Shown in pieces: positions 20,768-31,276 of a stretch of 64,000 nt of DNA (position 1 is the stretch's first letter; each line of letters opens with the position of its first letter). Position numbers and translations under genes: made by a program. Location: contig NC_026506.1 in the NCBI RefSeq assembly GCF_000182925.2, positions 2,666,001 to 2,730,000 on the forward strand, in the 5' to 3' direction. This DNA is from Neurospora crassa OR74A (lineage: Eukaryota > Ascomycota > Sordariomycetes > Sordariales > Sordariaceae). The notes beneath the pieces are model-generated. The model saw only the letters and a list, made by a program, of their open reading frames with translations. It was not told the origin of the DNA and searched no databases.

Positions 20768-23316
20768 ATGGACGACCTTACGCCACCACCCACTCTCAAT
20801 GGAGACGAGCCAAATGAAGAAGGGCCCTGCACGAACACGCAATGTGCCCATGCTCGTGTCATTCTTGTTGGACTTAACGACACTCTCCGAAGGGAGAGGG
20901 ATCGAGCCCGAGAAGAAGCAGCTGACCTCAGGAGAGAGGTTAATAGGTTAAAGGCGAAAAAAGCAAAGCACACACAAGTGGTATGTAATAGCAAAGTGAT
21001 TTTGGGCACTGGAGAAGTACTGACATCAACTAGACCTGGCCAGAAATGCTACGCCAACATATTGCAACCAGACAACCGCCATGGACAACAGTATGGAAAC
21101 AATGCAATAAGGAGGAGAATATGAGCGTGCGAATCAACTGGGTGCATCCAAATATCAAGTTTGTTACGCCAGAGGAAGGAGAAGCAGCCATGCCAGATCC
21201 ATCTGGTCCTGTCAACAACGGAAGGTTTAACTTTAATGCCCTCCCGGCCGAAGTCCAGGCCAGGATCTTCCAACTCTGGTTATTCAAAAAGGGCAAACTT
21301 ATCCACGTTATTTCCCGACTCGACCCCTTCGTCCCAAACGAGGACTTTCCAGAAGAAGCGGCCCTCAGAAACCGAAGTGGTCTCAAAAATGTCTTTTTTT
21401 GGGGGGAGCGGCGCTGTAACATCACCGACAGCGGGCAAAACCCTAATTCTCTGCTCCGTGTCCTTCTTGTATGCCGTCGATTCTTCTTCATTGGCATCCA
21501 CTGCTTCTACGGCCTTAATTCCTTCGCTTTCTCCAGCTTGGGCGAATTTTCACGGTTCTGTCAAGGGATCGGTCCGGCCCGTGTTAGCCGCTTACAGCAC
21601 CTTGAGATTACACTGATGGGAAATCAATACCTGACCGTTCCTTCTGTTTCGCGCCGCACCTCCCCTCTCAGCTTTCTCTTGGACTGTCATCGTCTCAAAA
21701 GTCTCGTTATTTTCGTCAATGAAAGCGAGAAGACATATACCCGTCGTCGGTATGAAAATTCAAGAATCCAGGACTTTATGGTTCGCCAAACCGCTGGCCA
21801 GCCTAACCAGCGCAAGCATCGCGCCCTCCGCTGCATTCAAGGAATGGATTTTATTTATGCCCTCCGTGGTCTGGAATGGATTCGCTTTTATGACTTGTAT
21901 AAGGCCATTGCATCTACATCCAGGACCGTTATCCGTGAGCCAGTGGCGGACTGGTCATTCGTCGACGACGTTACGAATACCACCACTATGCAGAAAGTTC
22001 CCAGCCGTCGGGAGAGCTCAAGATTAGAGAACCTGGAGCCTCTTTTCGGCGACAATGACCATTGGAACCCCGGCCAGGCAGATTGGAGGCTCGTCAGAAG
22101 CTTTTACAATGATAATGCTGGCACATGGTCGTATGACCAGCTCCTCGGTGGGGTTCATGCCAATATTCCGTCGCATATGAGTGCGAGCAGTGGGCCAAGA
22201 CAGGGGCACTCTTCGACTTCGCGAAACTCAAGTTCTTCGAGCTCAAGTTCTTCAAGCTCAAGTTCTTCGAGTTCAAGCTCAAGTTCTTCGAGTTCGAGCT
22301 CAAGTTCTTCTAGTGGACCGCATCATGGGGGTGGAGGTCCGGCTATGAGTGCCGCAGGAAGCTCCATTACCGACGCTATTGATCTTGGTGATTCGGAATC
22401 CACCCCCGGTCCCAACACAGAAACCGACTTACCACCCAGAATTACTACCGAAAGGGCCGCCAGTATGATGATCGAACTCTCATCGGATTCAGAATCCGAT
22501 TCAGACGACGATAGCCTCTTCGTTAGCCAACGACACCAACCCCAACAACAAGAGCCTAGCCCAACCCCCCACCCCTCAGAAGGAGGCCCCAGCGTGACGG
22601 CATCCGTCCCAGCCCGCCTCCATTCCCTCACGCCCATGGGCTCCATGACTTCCGGTCTCCTGGATAGAGGCTTCTCCGTCCCAGCCAACCTTGGACGCCT
22701 TGAAACTTCTTCAGGACTTAGTTCCAGAAGTAATTCGATACCCAGAGATCCCCAAAGCTTCGCTTCGTTGCTTAACATCCAACCAGCGTCGTCAGCGGCG
22801 AGGTACTTACCTCCTAACAACGCAGCTGCTCTGGAGTCCGCTAGTGCAGTTGCTTCTTCGTCGAGGAGGGGTTCTATGTCTTTTTCCATGTCGAGGTCGC
22901 TTTCTAGATCTCTTTCGAGGTCGGTTTCCAGGTCTGGGTCGTTGGTTATTGAGAGAAATGGGAATGGAAGTCGAGCGGGGTCGGCGTCTAGTTACAGAAT
23001 ACGCTTACGGTATAGATCTTCAGGGAGTTCGGGATCAGGGAGTTCAGGATCGGAGCTGTTTGTAAGGCAGACTCCGAGGCTGTTGGGAGGTGCAAGTGAT
23101 AGGGAGAGTGTAGATTTGACGAACGTTGATGAGGATGGCGAGGATGATGGTCATGGTGGTGGTGGTCTGCTTGGGAGAAGTAGAGGTAGTGAAAGTGGGA
23201 ATGGGGAGTTGATGACGATTGATGAGGATGATGATGAGAACGGGGATCAAGATATGGAGGGTCGGGATAGTGGGTATGAAGGGGATAGCGATATTGAGAT
23301 GGTGGATTCGGTTTAG
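20768..23316 (+). CDS. 2EXR-domain protein with N-terminal coiled coil
   Basis: Two exons (20768-20980 and 21034-23316; 53-nt intron GTATGT...ACTAG) give 831 residues. Exon 1 encodes a charged coiled coil (LRRERDRAREEAADLRREV) at about 38-66. A 2EXR domain follows at about 136-290, beginning FNFNALPAEVQARIFQLWLF and including LLRVLLVCRRFFF. The domain is abundant in filamentous ascomycetes; its biochemical role is not established. The middle has a run of about 35 Ser near 390-430. The C-terminal half is disordered, with acidic patches, an RS-like segment (SMSRSLSRSLSRSVSRSGS) near 615 and an acidic tail ending DSDIEMVDSV. No transmembrane segments. Start choice: first ATG upstream of the coiled coil; an in-frame ATG at 21046 would lose exon 1. 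Confidence 0.85.
22226..22313 (+). repeat. AAGTTCTTCGAGCTC minisatellite (poly-Ser)
   Basis: Imperfect tandem copies of AAGTTCTTCGAGCTC-type units, mixing AGC/AGT and TCx serine codons, encode the Ser run of the 2EXR protein. The mixed codons argue against simple recent slippage. Confidence 0.8.
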
Positions 23317-23670
23317 GCCTAACTCCATTTTGATGAGGCGTTGGAGGACGGAATTGAAGGAGTTCAGGTGGGCTTGCAATGTCTCTACTCGAGGGCGAAA
23401 TGCATGGGTGGTGTTGGGGGAGGCGTTGGGCTGGTCGATACCCCTTTTTATTCGCAGATGGGCATATTTCTCAGGCGAAAATGCCTTCATCTGCTTCACA
23501 GACGCCTTAGATTATTTCGCTGATGCATTTTTGGTAGGCTCGTAGCCCTTGGGGGATTTCAGAGATGCCTACATGCTACTTACGTAGTTACCATCTGGTT
23601 ACCTCCAGATTAGATATCAGAATCGATGATTTCCAACTCTTCCTTACCTCTCTACTGTACAAGTTATTAC
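23317..23670. other. intergenic region between convergent genes
   Basis: Terminators of the 2EXR gene and the FAD oxidase gene presumably lie here. No gene seen. Confidence 0.55.
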
Positions 23671-25762
23671 TCAAACCCACCCACCTCCATTCCCCAAAAC
23701 CTCCTCATCCCCCTCCCTCTCCTCACAAAAACCCCCCATTCTTCCCTCCGGATCCCACTTCCTCCTAACCTCCCTCAATTTCCGCGCACACTCATCACTC
23801 CAAAACCTCGCCCTCCTCACCCTAAAGTCCGCATCCCCCAGGTAACTCCCCACAGCATACTTCTCCACCCCTTTGAAGACATCCCTAACCCACCCCGTAC
23901 ACCGCTCGTCATCTTCTTCATCAGACCAGACGGTATACACAGCAAAGTAGTGATCACTTTGCATCGAGAGAGCCATTGGTTCTCCCTGAGGATCTAGAAG
24001 CGGGCGACGGGACCGGGGGTTCATGGAGAACCAGAGAGCAGAAGATTTGACCGTTGGTAAAGTCGTGAAAGCTTTTTCGAGGACGTCAGGGACTGATATA
24101 GATTCCTCCGTAGCCTCCATGCCGTGTGCTCCTAAGCCGGATGAGGAGGCCGGGGTCCCAGAAGAAGAAGACAAATCATTAGAAATATAAGCGTTATCAC
24201 AGCAATACCTATGTCCCCACGGGCTGGCCAACAGTTGCTGTTTGTACTCTTGCGTGAGGGAGGTCGGTTGGCAGAAGACCAGGTGTTTGGTGCCGGGCGG
24301 GTGCAGGTCGTGGATGGGTTGCAGGGCGGCGAGGGCGGCGGAGCGGGAGGTGGTGAAGAGGGTGAAGGAGGCGAGGATGGTGGGTTCCGGGTCGTAGTCT
24401 GAGTCCTTTGCTGGGTTCGGGTCGTATGGGTTTTTGGAGGTGGAAGTGCGGAGGTGGGAGGAGACGCAGACGATTTCCATGCCTGGGTCGCAGGTTGGTG
24501 CGATCTGGATGGACGGGCAGGGGTGGGTGAGTAAGCTAGATGAAAGTAGGTGGTAGAGGTAAAGAGACGACATGAGGAAGGGAAGGGAAGGTAAGGGAAG
24601 GGAAGGGAAGGGGAGGGGGAAAAACACACGTTGATTGCCCATTGCAGGACTTTCTTGAAGAGTGAGACAGGGTAGAAGTACAGGCTGTGGTACATCTCCA
24701 GAAGTGGCCGTGTACGAAGGTAGAGACGAGTGACGATGGCTGGGAATCCGGGGCCGGCTCCTCGCGCTGCCCAAAAGAGATCGGGGTGGGAGTCTTTGTT
24801 GATGAGAAGGTGTTGGCCATCGGCTGTCACGACTTCCATGCTGATGACGGATTCACATGCCCATCCCCAGTTCTGTATGTGGTGTTATCAAGCTTCATGT
24901 CAGCATCATAGAGGTACTCACCCACATCCCATCTCAAAAAAAAACTCACCTTACAATTCCACCCCATCCCCCCTTGCAACAAAAACCCTCCCAACCCAAC
25001 ATCAGGACAATGCCCGCCCGCAAACATCCTCCTCCCCTTCCCGCTTCCTCCTCCTCCCATCCACACCAAAAAGTCATTCAGTTCCTGCCCCGTCATCGAC
25101 GGCGGACACGCCACCACCTGGGACTCTTCATCATACCAAACACACGCCTCCGCCGGTCCCCTTTCAGCCGAATCATCCATCACTCTCTCCGTACACCCGT
25201 ACTTTCCATGATGCCCGAACCATTCTATCTTAAGCGTGTCCGGCAGTTCCAGCTCGCATAAATCCACCAAAATAGCATCCCCCCTTACGCTCCACGCCGC
25301 CCAACTATGACCCCCGCTACGCACACTCACGCGCTTGCCTGTGGCCTTGGCGTACTCAACTACGGCGATGACTTCGGCCGTGGTGCGCGGATGGACGACA
25401 GCGCGCACGTGGGGGGTGAGGGAGTAATCGCGGCGGTGGTTGAAGACGCGGCCCCAGACTGCTTGGGTGAAGCGGTCGGAAGGGGTGGAGGAGGAGGAGG
25501 AGGAGGATTGGAGGACTGTTTTTCTGGGGAGAACTACTGGGTCGACGATGTCGAGATCCATTTGGTCATGTCCTGCTTCTTCTTCTTCTTGTTGAGGAGG
25601 GGCATGGTTGTTGATCGCGGCGGCTTTGGCGTCCGCTGCTCTTTCGGCGAAGCATGCCTGGATCCATGCTGGGACGGAGGAAGAGGAGGAGGAGGAGGAG
25701 GAGGATGAGGAGGGGTGGGATGTGATGGTTAGGTGGTCCAAGTTCTGGGCGAGTGACTCCAT
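23671..25762 (-). CDS. FAD-linked oxidoreductase, berberine-bridge-enzyme type
   Basis: Three exons (24950-25762, 24630-24872, 23671-24504; introns of 77 and 125 nt) give 629 residues. The N terminus is disordered, with a run of about 12 Ser. An FAD_binding_4 (PCMH) domain follows from about residue 105: VRAVVHPRTTAEVIAVVEYA, then RSGGHSW, where His152 is the usual covalent flavin attachment residue, and the continuous FAGGHCPDVGLGGFLLQGG region with GWN...GWACESV spanning the exon 1/2 junction. The C terminus carries the BBE signature RARFWSDECARKLREVRRKW followed by DPEGRMGGF. There is no signal peptide, unlike many secreted BBE-type oxidases, so it is probably intracellular. Substrate unknown; relatives oxidise sugars, alkaloids or polyketides. 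No biosynthetic neighbours are seen. Confidence 0.93.
24574..24620 (+). repeat. (GGGAA)n repeat in intron 2 of the FAD oxidase
   Basis: Tandem GGGAA-type units, on the sense (minus) strand a TTCCC polypyrimidine run just after the 5' splice site of the 125-nt intron. It explains why this intron is longer than its neighbours. Confidence 0.8.
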
Positions 25763-26835
25763 CGACGTGGGCTTGTGGGAGAGACGGAAAAATGATTTGT
25801 TGGTGTTTTTTTTACATGGAGTGCTCAATGTTGACGGTGTTCGGCTGAATCAAGGTGAGGAAGAGGAGCGAATGCCACCATCGCTGCATCCATCTCGCTG
25901 TTCTGGCCTGCAGACCGAACCCACTATTACGCTCTAAAAAACCGCTAATGGACAACTGTTTGATCAACGATATAGGTGGCTGTAGATAATCCTGACATGG
26001 GCTTTAGGTTGGTTTGTTGGCGTTGAACACCTAGCATTGGACATTGGTGTAGCCAATCATGAATTTCGAGGCTTGCGTTGTTCGTGGTGAATGGAAAAAC
26101 GAAGCAGAAGAAGCGCCTGAAGGCACTGTAGTAGGTAGTCCAGCGCTGTACGAGCGGGGGTCTTGATCATGAATGGCGCCTGACAGGATTGGGAAAAGGG
26201 GTGTCAACATTCTCGAGTTCGGGTTAGGGTTGGTTGAATGAAATGCCCGAACTTCACCGACGACACTGTGATCTATTGTTAATAGCAATCCTTTATCTGT
26301 TCATTGCGTGCGATTATGACAAGGGTTTGGATCAGCCAAAGTGCTTTCATGATTTGGAGCAAGAGTGAAAAAGTTCGGGAAGCTTGTCAATCGGGTTGAA
26401 ACCTGGCGGCCTTGCCTCAACAACTTCTTCCTCGGAGCTCTGCTGCCCACGATACAGTGGTGAATACTTTTCCTATAGGTAGTAACTTGTATTTGCTGAA
26501 TAAGCTGGTTTGTTTTCTCTTAATCTTACTCCTTTCATCATTTATTAGGGTAACTCGGTAGGTGGTTTGGGTGCAATGAACAAGACGTTCGTTGGCACCA
26601 GGCGCGCAGAACTTGGAAGACGAGCGTGCATCTTCATGAGGTCGTCTACACTGATCACTCAATCGTCATGTTCCTTTCTCAAAAAGAAGATGAAATAACA
26701 AACAAACAAAATTACAATCAGCGGGGAATCAGTAAAAAAAAAAGTGAAAACACAAAGAAAGAAATCCCCCCCCAAAAAACTTCCCGGCATTTCCATCCAA
26801 GCTGGGATACAGCCGGATGAAAGTACCAGGACATT
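25763..26835. other. intergenic region
   Basis: Promoter side of the FAD oxidase gene. Contains a telomere-like motif at 26219 and an A-rich tract at 26690-26780. No coding gene seen. Confidence 0.55.
26219..26232 (+). promoter_or_regulatory. telomere-repeat-like motif
   Basis: TCGGGTTAGGGTTG, nearly two TTAGGG units, about 460 bases upstream of the FAD oxidase ATG. Confidence 0.35.
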
Positions 26836-26919
26836 GTCCGATAGGAGAGTTGAACTCCTGGCCTTTGTAGATACATTTTCATATACCTGCAACGCTCTAC
26901 CAACTGAGCTAATCGAACT
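26836..26919 (-). tRNA. tRNA-like gene with an 11-nt intron-like insertion; isotype uncertain
   Basis: Read on the minus strand: acceptor GTTCGAT pairs with ATCGGAC over seven positions (one G-U), discriminator A. The D arm is GCTC-AGTTGGTA-GAGC with perfect stem, the variable loop AGGCC, and the T arm AGGAG-TTCAACT-CTCCT with perfect 5-bp stem. The anticodon arm is 28 rather than 17 nt, consistent with an 11-nt intron after position 37. In this alignment the anticodon would be TAT (Ile), but position 33 is G instead of the invariant T and the stem has one C-A mismatch. The anticodon is therefore unsafe, and this may be a tRNA pseudogene. A TTTTTT run lies about 55 nt downstream, farther than usual for Pol III termination. 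Confidence 0.7.
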
Positions 26920-27516
26920 TTGTTATTTATATGGTCATCCTCCCTTCTATATGTACCTACCTGTAGGGATTGAGGGTTACTTAAGCGGGCGGGAGAGGGT
27001 TGGGGGAGCTGAGAGGGTTGAAAGATGGCAGAGGTGCATGTGCAGGGCAGGAGTCCTGCAGGGCTGCATCATCACGTAATAAGAGAAAGACTTGGAAAGT
27101 TCAGAAATTGGAGATGGTGGTGGGCTAAGACACTGCATTAGTATAACTGAGAAGTCAAGTGCCTGCGCAAATACAGTGGGCACCACGAAGGGAAGAGGCT
27201 TGACCAGCAAATCCTCGAGTCTGGGCCCTAGATAAGTCATCGAGTCCCATATGTCTGCTGGATGACGGGTATGTCTGAATGCAACATCGACTGTGTCCCG
27301 GGCGAGGAGAGCCAAGCCAAAAGATAATACATGCGATGAGATAGAAAGCCAGGAATAGCAAACCCCAATATGCTCCGAGATCCATCTCACCTAACACCTT
27401 GTCCGAGATACCCCAGTCGAACAGATTGCCTGCCTCGCCCAACTCCTGCGATTCATACCCACAGATGATGCAGTATGACTGATCCAGACTCCCAAGAAGT
27501 TGAAAGTGTCATAGCC
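26920..27516. other. intergenic region, possible 3' exon of the kinase-like gene
   Basis: 27155-27478 on the minus strand is an open frame with a hydrophobic segment (LGAYWGLLFLAFYLIACIIF). It can be joined in frame to the upstream kinase-like gene across a 74-nt intron-like sequence (27479-27552). Otherwise nothing is seen. Confidence 0.4.
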
Positions 27517-28707
27517 TTACACAGAAGGCTTGACGGAAAGGGGACGGCCTACCTCGTGCAATTCGCAAATCCACTTGTACTGGCGCTGTTCGTCTCCCTC
27601 AAATGGCCACTCGAACTCTTCGGGATACGGCCCCTTCTCGCTTCCGCGGCGAAAAGGAATCTCATAACTCAACAAGAAGGGCAGAGTGCCGTTGACGAGA
27701 GGACTGCCAGTCTCACTATCGCGCTTGAGAGTCAGGTGTCCCTTGTCGTCGTATTGGTAGACGAACCCGGCCGTCAGAGCGCCCATCTTGACAGCAAGGT
27801 CGATAATGTGGGCTTTCTCCTGAAACTCATTTTGGCGGTGATCGGGGCTTCCCTCCATGATTCCGGCCCAGAATGCTCTCTCAGACTCCTCAAAGTTGTT
27901 GGGGATCTGCCAGTTCGAGTTGAAGTCCTCGCCGGCGACCATCTGAATGCGGTGTAGGCCGATGCCAAAGGGCAGAGGGAACGAATCCTCCCAGTCAACG
28001 ATGCCCATAACCTCGTGGGTATCGGGGTCGACGATGAGGTTACCAGCCCAAAGGTCGGCATGGGCCATGAACAGAGGAAGTTCGCTGATCTTGTCCTGGT
28101 GACGCAATATCTCCATGGCCAGGGATCTGTAGGGCTTCATTTCCGGCTCGAGGGTGAACAAGAAAGGAATCAGAAAGGGGAGGACTTTTCTGACGACGGC
28201 TTCGTGGCTTTTGTCTTGGATGTATCCCTTGGCCAGCACGCGGCCGAGCGAGTTGCAGAGCTTGGGGAGGATATGAACGCCCTGCTCCTGGACAACCTGG
28301 GTCCAGGTTTGGCCAACAATGCGGTTTGATGCGTAGATCCAGGATTTCTTGGCCAAGTCCCTGGGGTCAGTGATGACGGCTACGAGCCGGATGTTGGGAA
28401 CGTATTGGTCGAACCCGGGGCAGCTTCTGGCGCGCTCAAATGGGGTGGTGTCGAGAGAGCGGAGGCGGAACTGGATGACGATGTCGGACCCCTCGTTCAT
28501 AGACACAAAGACAGTCTTGCTGTCAACTCCCTGGTGCCTGCAGAAGGTGGCATCTGTAGCTTTGGCGCCCTGCTCGCTGAAGACGTTGGCCATAGCCTTG
28601 GCTAGCTCAAGCTGCTTTGTCTTGGAGTTGAGACACTCGGGCAGGTGCTCAGGAGTAACCCGACTGTACGGGTTATCCTCGACGTTGAAAACCTCTTCTC
28701 TGACCAT
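27517..28707 (-). CDS. aminoglycoside-phosphotransferase-like kinase (APH family)
   Basis: Single-exon model of 396 residues from the ATG at 28707. The family has a protein-kinase-like fold. Fungal members phosphorylate small molecules or are uncharacterised, and resistance function should not be assumed. Seen: the catalytic loop HADLWAGNLIVD (H216, D218, N223), the metal-binding GIVDWEDSFPLPFGIG about 16 residues later, and a C-terminal lobe ending ELHEVGRPLSVKPSV. A clear Gly-rich nucleotide loop is not visible in the N-terminal lobe. An alternative model splices after WICELHE (donor GTAGGC at 27552) into an exon at 27155-27478, replacing the last 11 residues with a 107-residue tail containing a membrane helix and giving about 492 residues. 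Confidence 0.85.
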   Translation of the reverse strand: MVREEVFNVEDNPYSRVTPEHLPECLNSKTKQLELAKAMANVFSEQGAKATDATFCRHQGVDSKTVFVSMNEGSDIVIQFRLRSLDTTPFERARSCPGFDQYVPNIRLVAVITDPRDLAKKSWIYASNRIVGQTWTQVVQEQGVHILPKLCNSLGRVLAKGYIQDKSHEAVVRKVLPFLIPFLFTLEPEMKPYRSLAMEILRHQDKISELPLFMAHADLWAGNLIVDPDTHEVMGIVDWEDSFPLPFGIGLHRIQMVAGEDFNSNWQIPNNFEESERAFWAGIMEGSPDHRQNEFQEKAHIIDLAVKMGALTAGFVYQYDDKGHLTLKRDSETGSPLVNGTLPFLLSYEIPFRRGSEKGPYPEEFEWPFEGDEQRQYKWICELHEVGRPLSVKPSV

Positions 28708-30033
28708 GGTTGTATTTGGAAGGGGAAGTGATGAAGTGGTGAGTTCAAAGTAGTCGCGATCCAGTCGCAAAGAAGGTGGAAGGGTAGAGGTGGGTTGTGT
28801 CGCGGAGTAGGAGTTTAAACGTCGGAGAAATCAGGTTTATGTCGCCTCTTGCTTGTGGTCGGAGCAATGGGGCTCACGCTTGATGTCCACGAGAGTTTGT
28901 GACTCCGTTGCTGACACGCTGTGCTGGCACGTTGTTGGCAGATCAGAGTTGTGACACTGTTGCTGGCAGATGTGTGGTTTGATGTGCGCAAACAAGAGGC
29001 AGAAGATAGTAGGCCGACAATGAGAGACACGGCCTTTTCTTTCTACAACTGTTTGACGTTTCTTTCAGTAACGACCCGAGTTTGATTGCCAGGGTGTAAT
29101 GCGATAGCGATGATGGAAGCTGGATATTGCAAGGGGCTTCCGCGTTGGTTGTGCGTTGGGGTTTGGACGCACCTTTTGCTTTCCAAATGTTTAAGGAGGC
29201 AGCGGTAAGTAGAATGACCTAACGAGCCGGAGTTTTCGGTCCCTCGGTGATACGTATCTCCTCCGCAAAACGGACGTTGATTCGACTTGCGCCGAAATAC
29301 GACGAGATAATGTAGAGTGGAGGGGAGGGTTAAGTCTGGACGAAAGGCCGACAGTCAGTTTCGACGAGCACCTGACTTGGTCTCGATCATGTCCTGGTTT
29401 GGGCGCTGAGTTCTGAAGAAACACCCGACCTCGGATAGGAATCTCCTGGGTTTGCTTCGTTGTGGTGCGAGGAGAAAGACGGAAAAGGGAGGAGGGAACG
29501 AAGCTGTTGAGGCTCGTGACTGCCCCGTACCTCCTTCCACATCGACCCGCCCCATACCATTCACCCGAATACAGTACCTACACGTACAATCGTAACTTCC
29601 GACTTTTACCAAGCACGTGCTTGTCCTTATCTTCCACATCAACATGGTGAACCCTTCCAGTTGTGCAACCCGGCGTTTCAAACGGCTTGAGATGAGTGTG
29701 TGATTGTGATACTCGCCCGCCTTCCAACTTGGCCGCCATTGTGGCCGTACTGCATGATAAGGCATCCCAGCCTATGTTGGACGCAAAACATGGAAATTGA
29801 CAATGGGAATTTGACGAGGCTGAGATGTGAAAGGACAATAATGGGATGAAGGAGCTTGAATGACGTAGGGCAACAAGACTGCAAAGTGCAAACGCAGATG
29901 CTTCGGATGGTCCTTCACGGCGACTCACTCGAGACACCAATAATATGGAGTAGGCGACATTCCATCATCATCATCAAGCGGGTTGCACACAAACACCCTT
30001 CCCTCCAGCTATCATTACTACCCGCCCTTCTCC
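28708..30033. other. intergenic region
   Basis: 1.3 kb between the kinase-like gene promoter and the 3' end of the carbon-nitrogen hydrolase. Several short frames on both strands overlap and none looks coding. Confidence 0.55.
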
Positions 30034-31276
30034 TTACTCCTTGGGGCCATCCCTCCAAAGCGTATAATCATAATGCCACCCCTTCCCACCCATATCCATC
30101 CGAACCTTGTAATCCTCCTCCGCCACCCTCAACACCTCAAAGTCGACATCCACAATCTGCATCTCCTCCGTCTCCGCGCCCATCATTCCCTTCCTTCCAT
30201 CCCACTCTTCCCCGACCGGCGGCAACACCCCCTTGAGCGGCAGCGCAACCTGGCTCATGCCGCCCGCATTACAAAACACAATCGCCGCCGTGTTCTCACA
30301 CGCCCTCGTCACACACACGCTCCCCAAAAAGATCTTTTCCGCATCGCGGCTGATCTTGGCTGAATTCTCGTCCACCGCCGTCACCCACCAGTAGGACGGG
30401 ACAATAATCATATCAGCGCCGTCGGCAATCAGGGCGCGGAAGCCTTCGGGAAAGGCGAGGTCCCAGCAGATGAGGAGGCCCGCGCGGATGGGAACTTGGG
30501 TCCCGTTGGGGCCGGGCTTCAAAAAGGGAGTATCAAAGGCCCGGTGGGGCCGGTGTCGCTTGATGTCCCCCGCCGTGAGGTGCGGCCGTTCGGGATGCCA
30601 GAGGTTCATCTTTTGATAGGAACCGGCCAGGTCGCCGGTGGAGGCGGAGATCCAGTAGGCCATGTTGCGGATTTCGATGGGCTGCCCCTTCCAGGTGGCG
30701 GGTTCTTGCTTGCCGCTGTCGCCATCGTCACTTGGCGGTTCCTTGCCCTGAAAAGAAGAAGAAGAAGAAGCAGGATGGACCTCGCAAATGGTTCCCGGCA
30801 CGATGTTGATGTTAAGCTCACGTGCTAGGGCTTGGTACCGAGCCAGGTAGCTGTTGTCGGCCGAGGATTCGGCGCACGCGGCCACGAAGGACGGGTGCTC
30901 CGGACACCAGGATGTTAGATGGTACTCGGGCAGGACGGCAAGGTGGGCACCTCCCAAGGCCGCCTTGCGGATGTAGGATTCTGCCTTTTGGAAGTTTTCC
31001 TCGACGGCGACATCCTAGAATTGTTTACAATGAGTCAGTGGCCATGTTGTGTGTAGGTTGCACAGCTGTAGATCTGTAGTCTTGGAGGATTGTGGTTTGG
31101 TGATATAATTCACGCATGGTGATAAGAAAAAGGTTGGGTTGAGTAAAGACGGCGGAAGGTGGCTTGATGATATCACTGATATTCCCAATTCAGACTTCAG
31201 CCATCGAATAAACTCCTACATCGCCGCATACCTTTGGTTGAAACTGAATGAGAGCGATCTTGTAGTTGGGCGCCAT
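30034..31276 (-). CDS. carbon-nitrogen hydrolase (nitrilase superfamily)
   Basis: Two exons (31232-31276 and 30034-31014; 217-nt intron GTATGC...TCTAG) give 341 residues, typical for the superfamily. Exon 1 encodes MAPNYKIALIQFQPK, the conserved first strand. The catalytic Glu-Lys-Cys triad is visible: E45 in AVLPEYHLTSW, K150 in GSYQKMNLWHPE, and C198 in LLICWDLAFPEGF. The family hydrolyses amides (amidases, beta-ureidopropionase-like enzymes) or nitriles. The CWD context and overall length fit an aliphatic amidase/N-carbamoyl-type branch better than a classical nitrilase, but the substrate is not certain. A Ser/Glu/Asp-rich insertion lies at about 98-118. No signal peptide; probably cytosolic. 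Confidence 0.92.

Noticed and set aside
23671-31276. FAD oxidase, kinase-like and hydrolase genes as one secondary-metabolite cluster
   Set aside because: No backbone synthase, transporter or pathway regulator; spacing is wide and the genes look independent.
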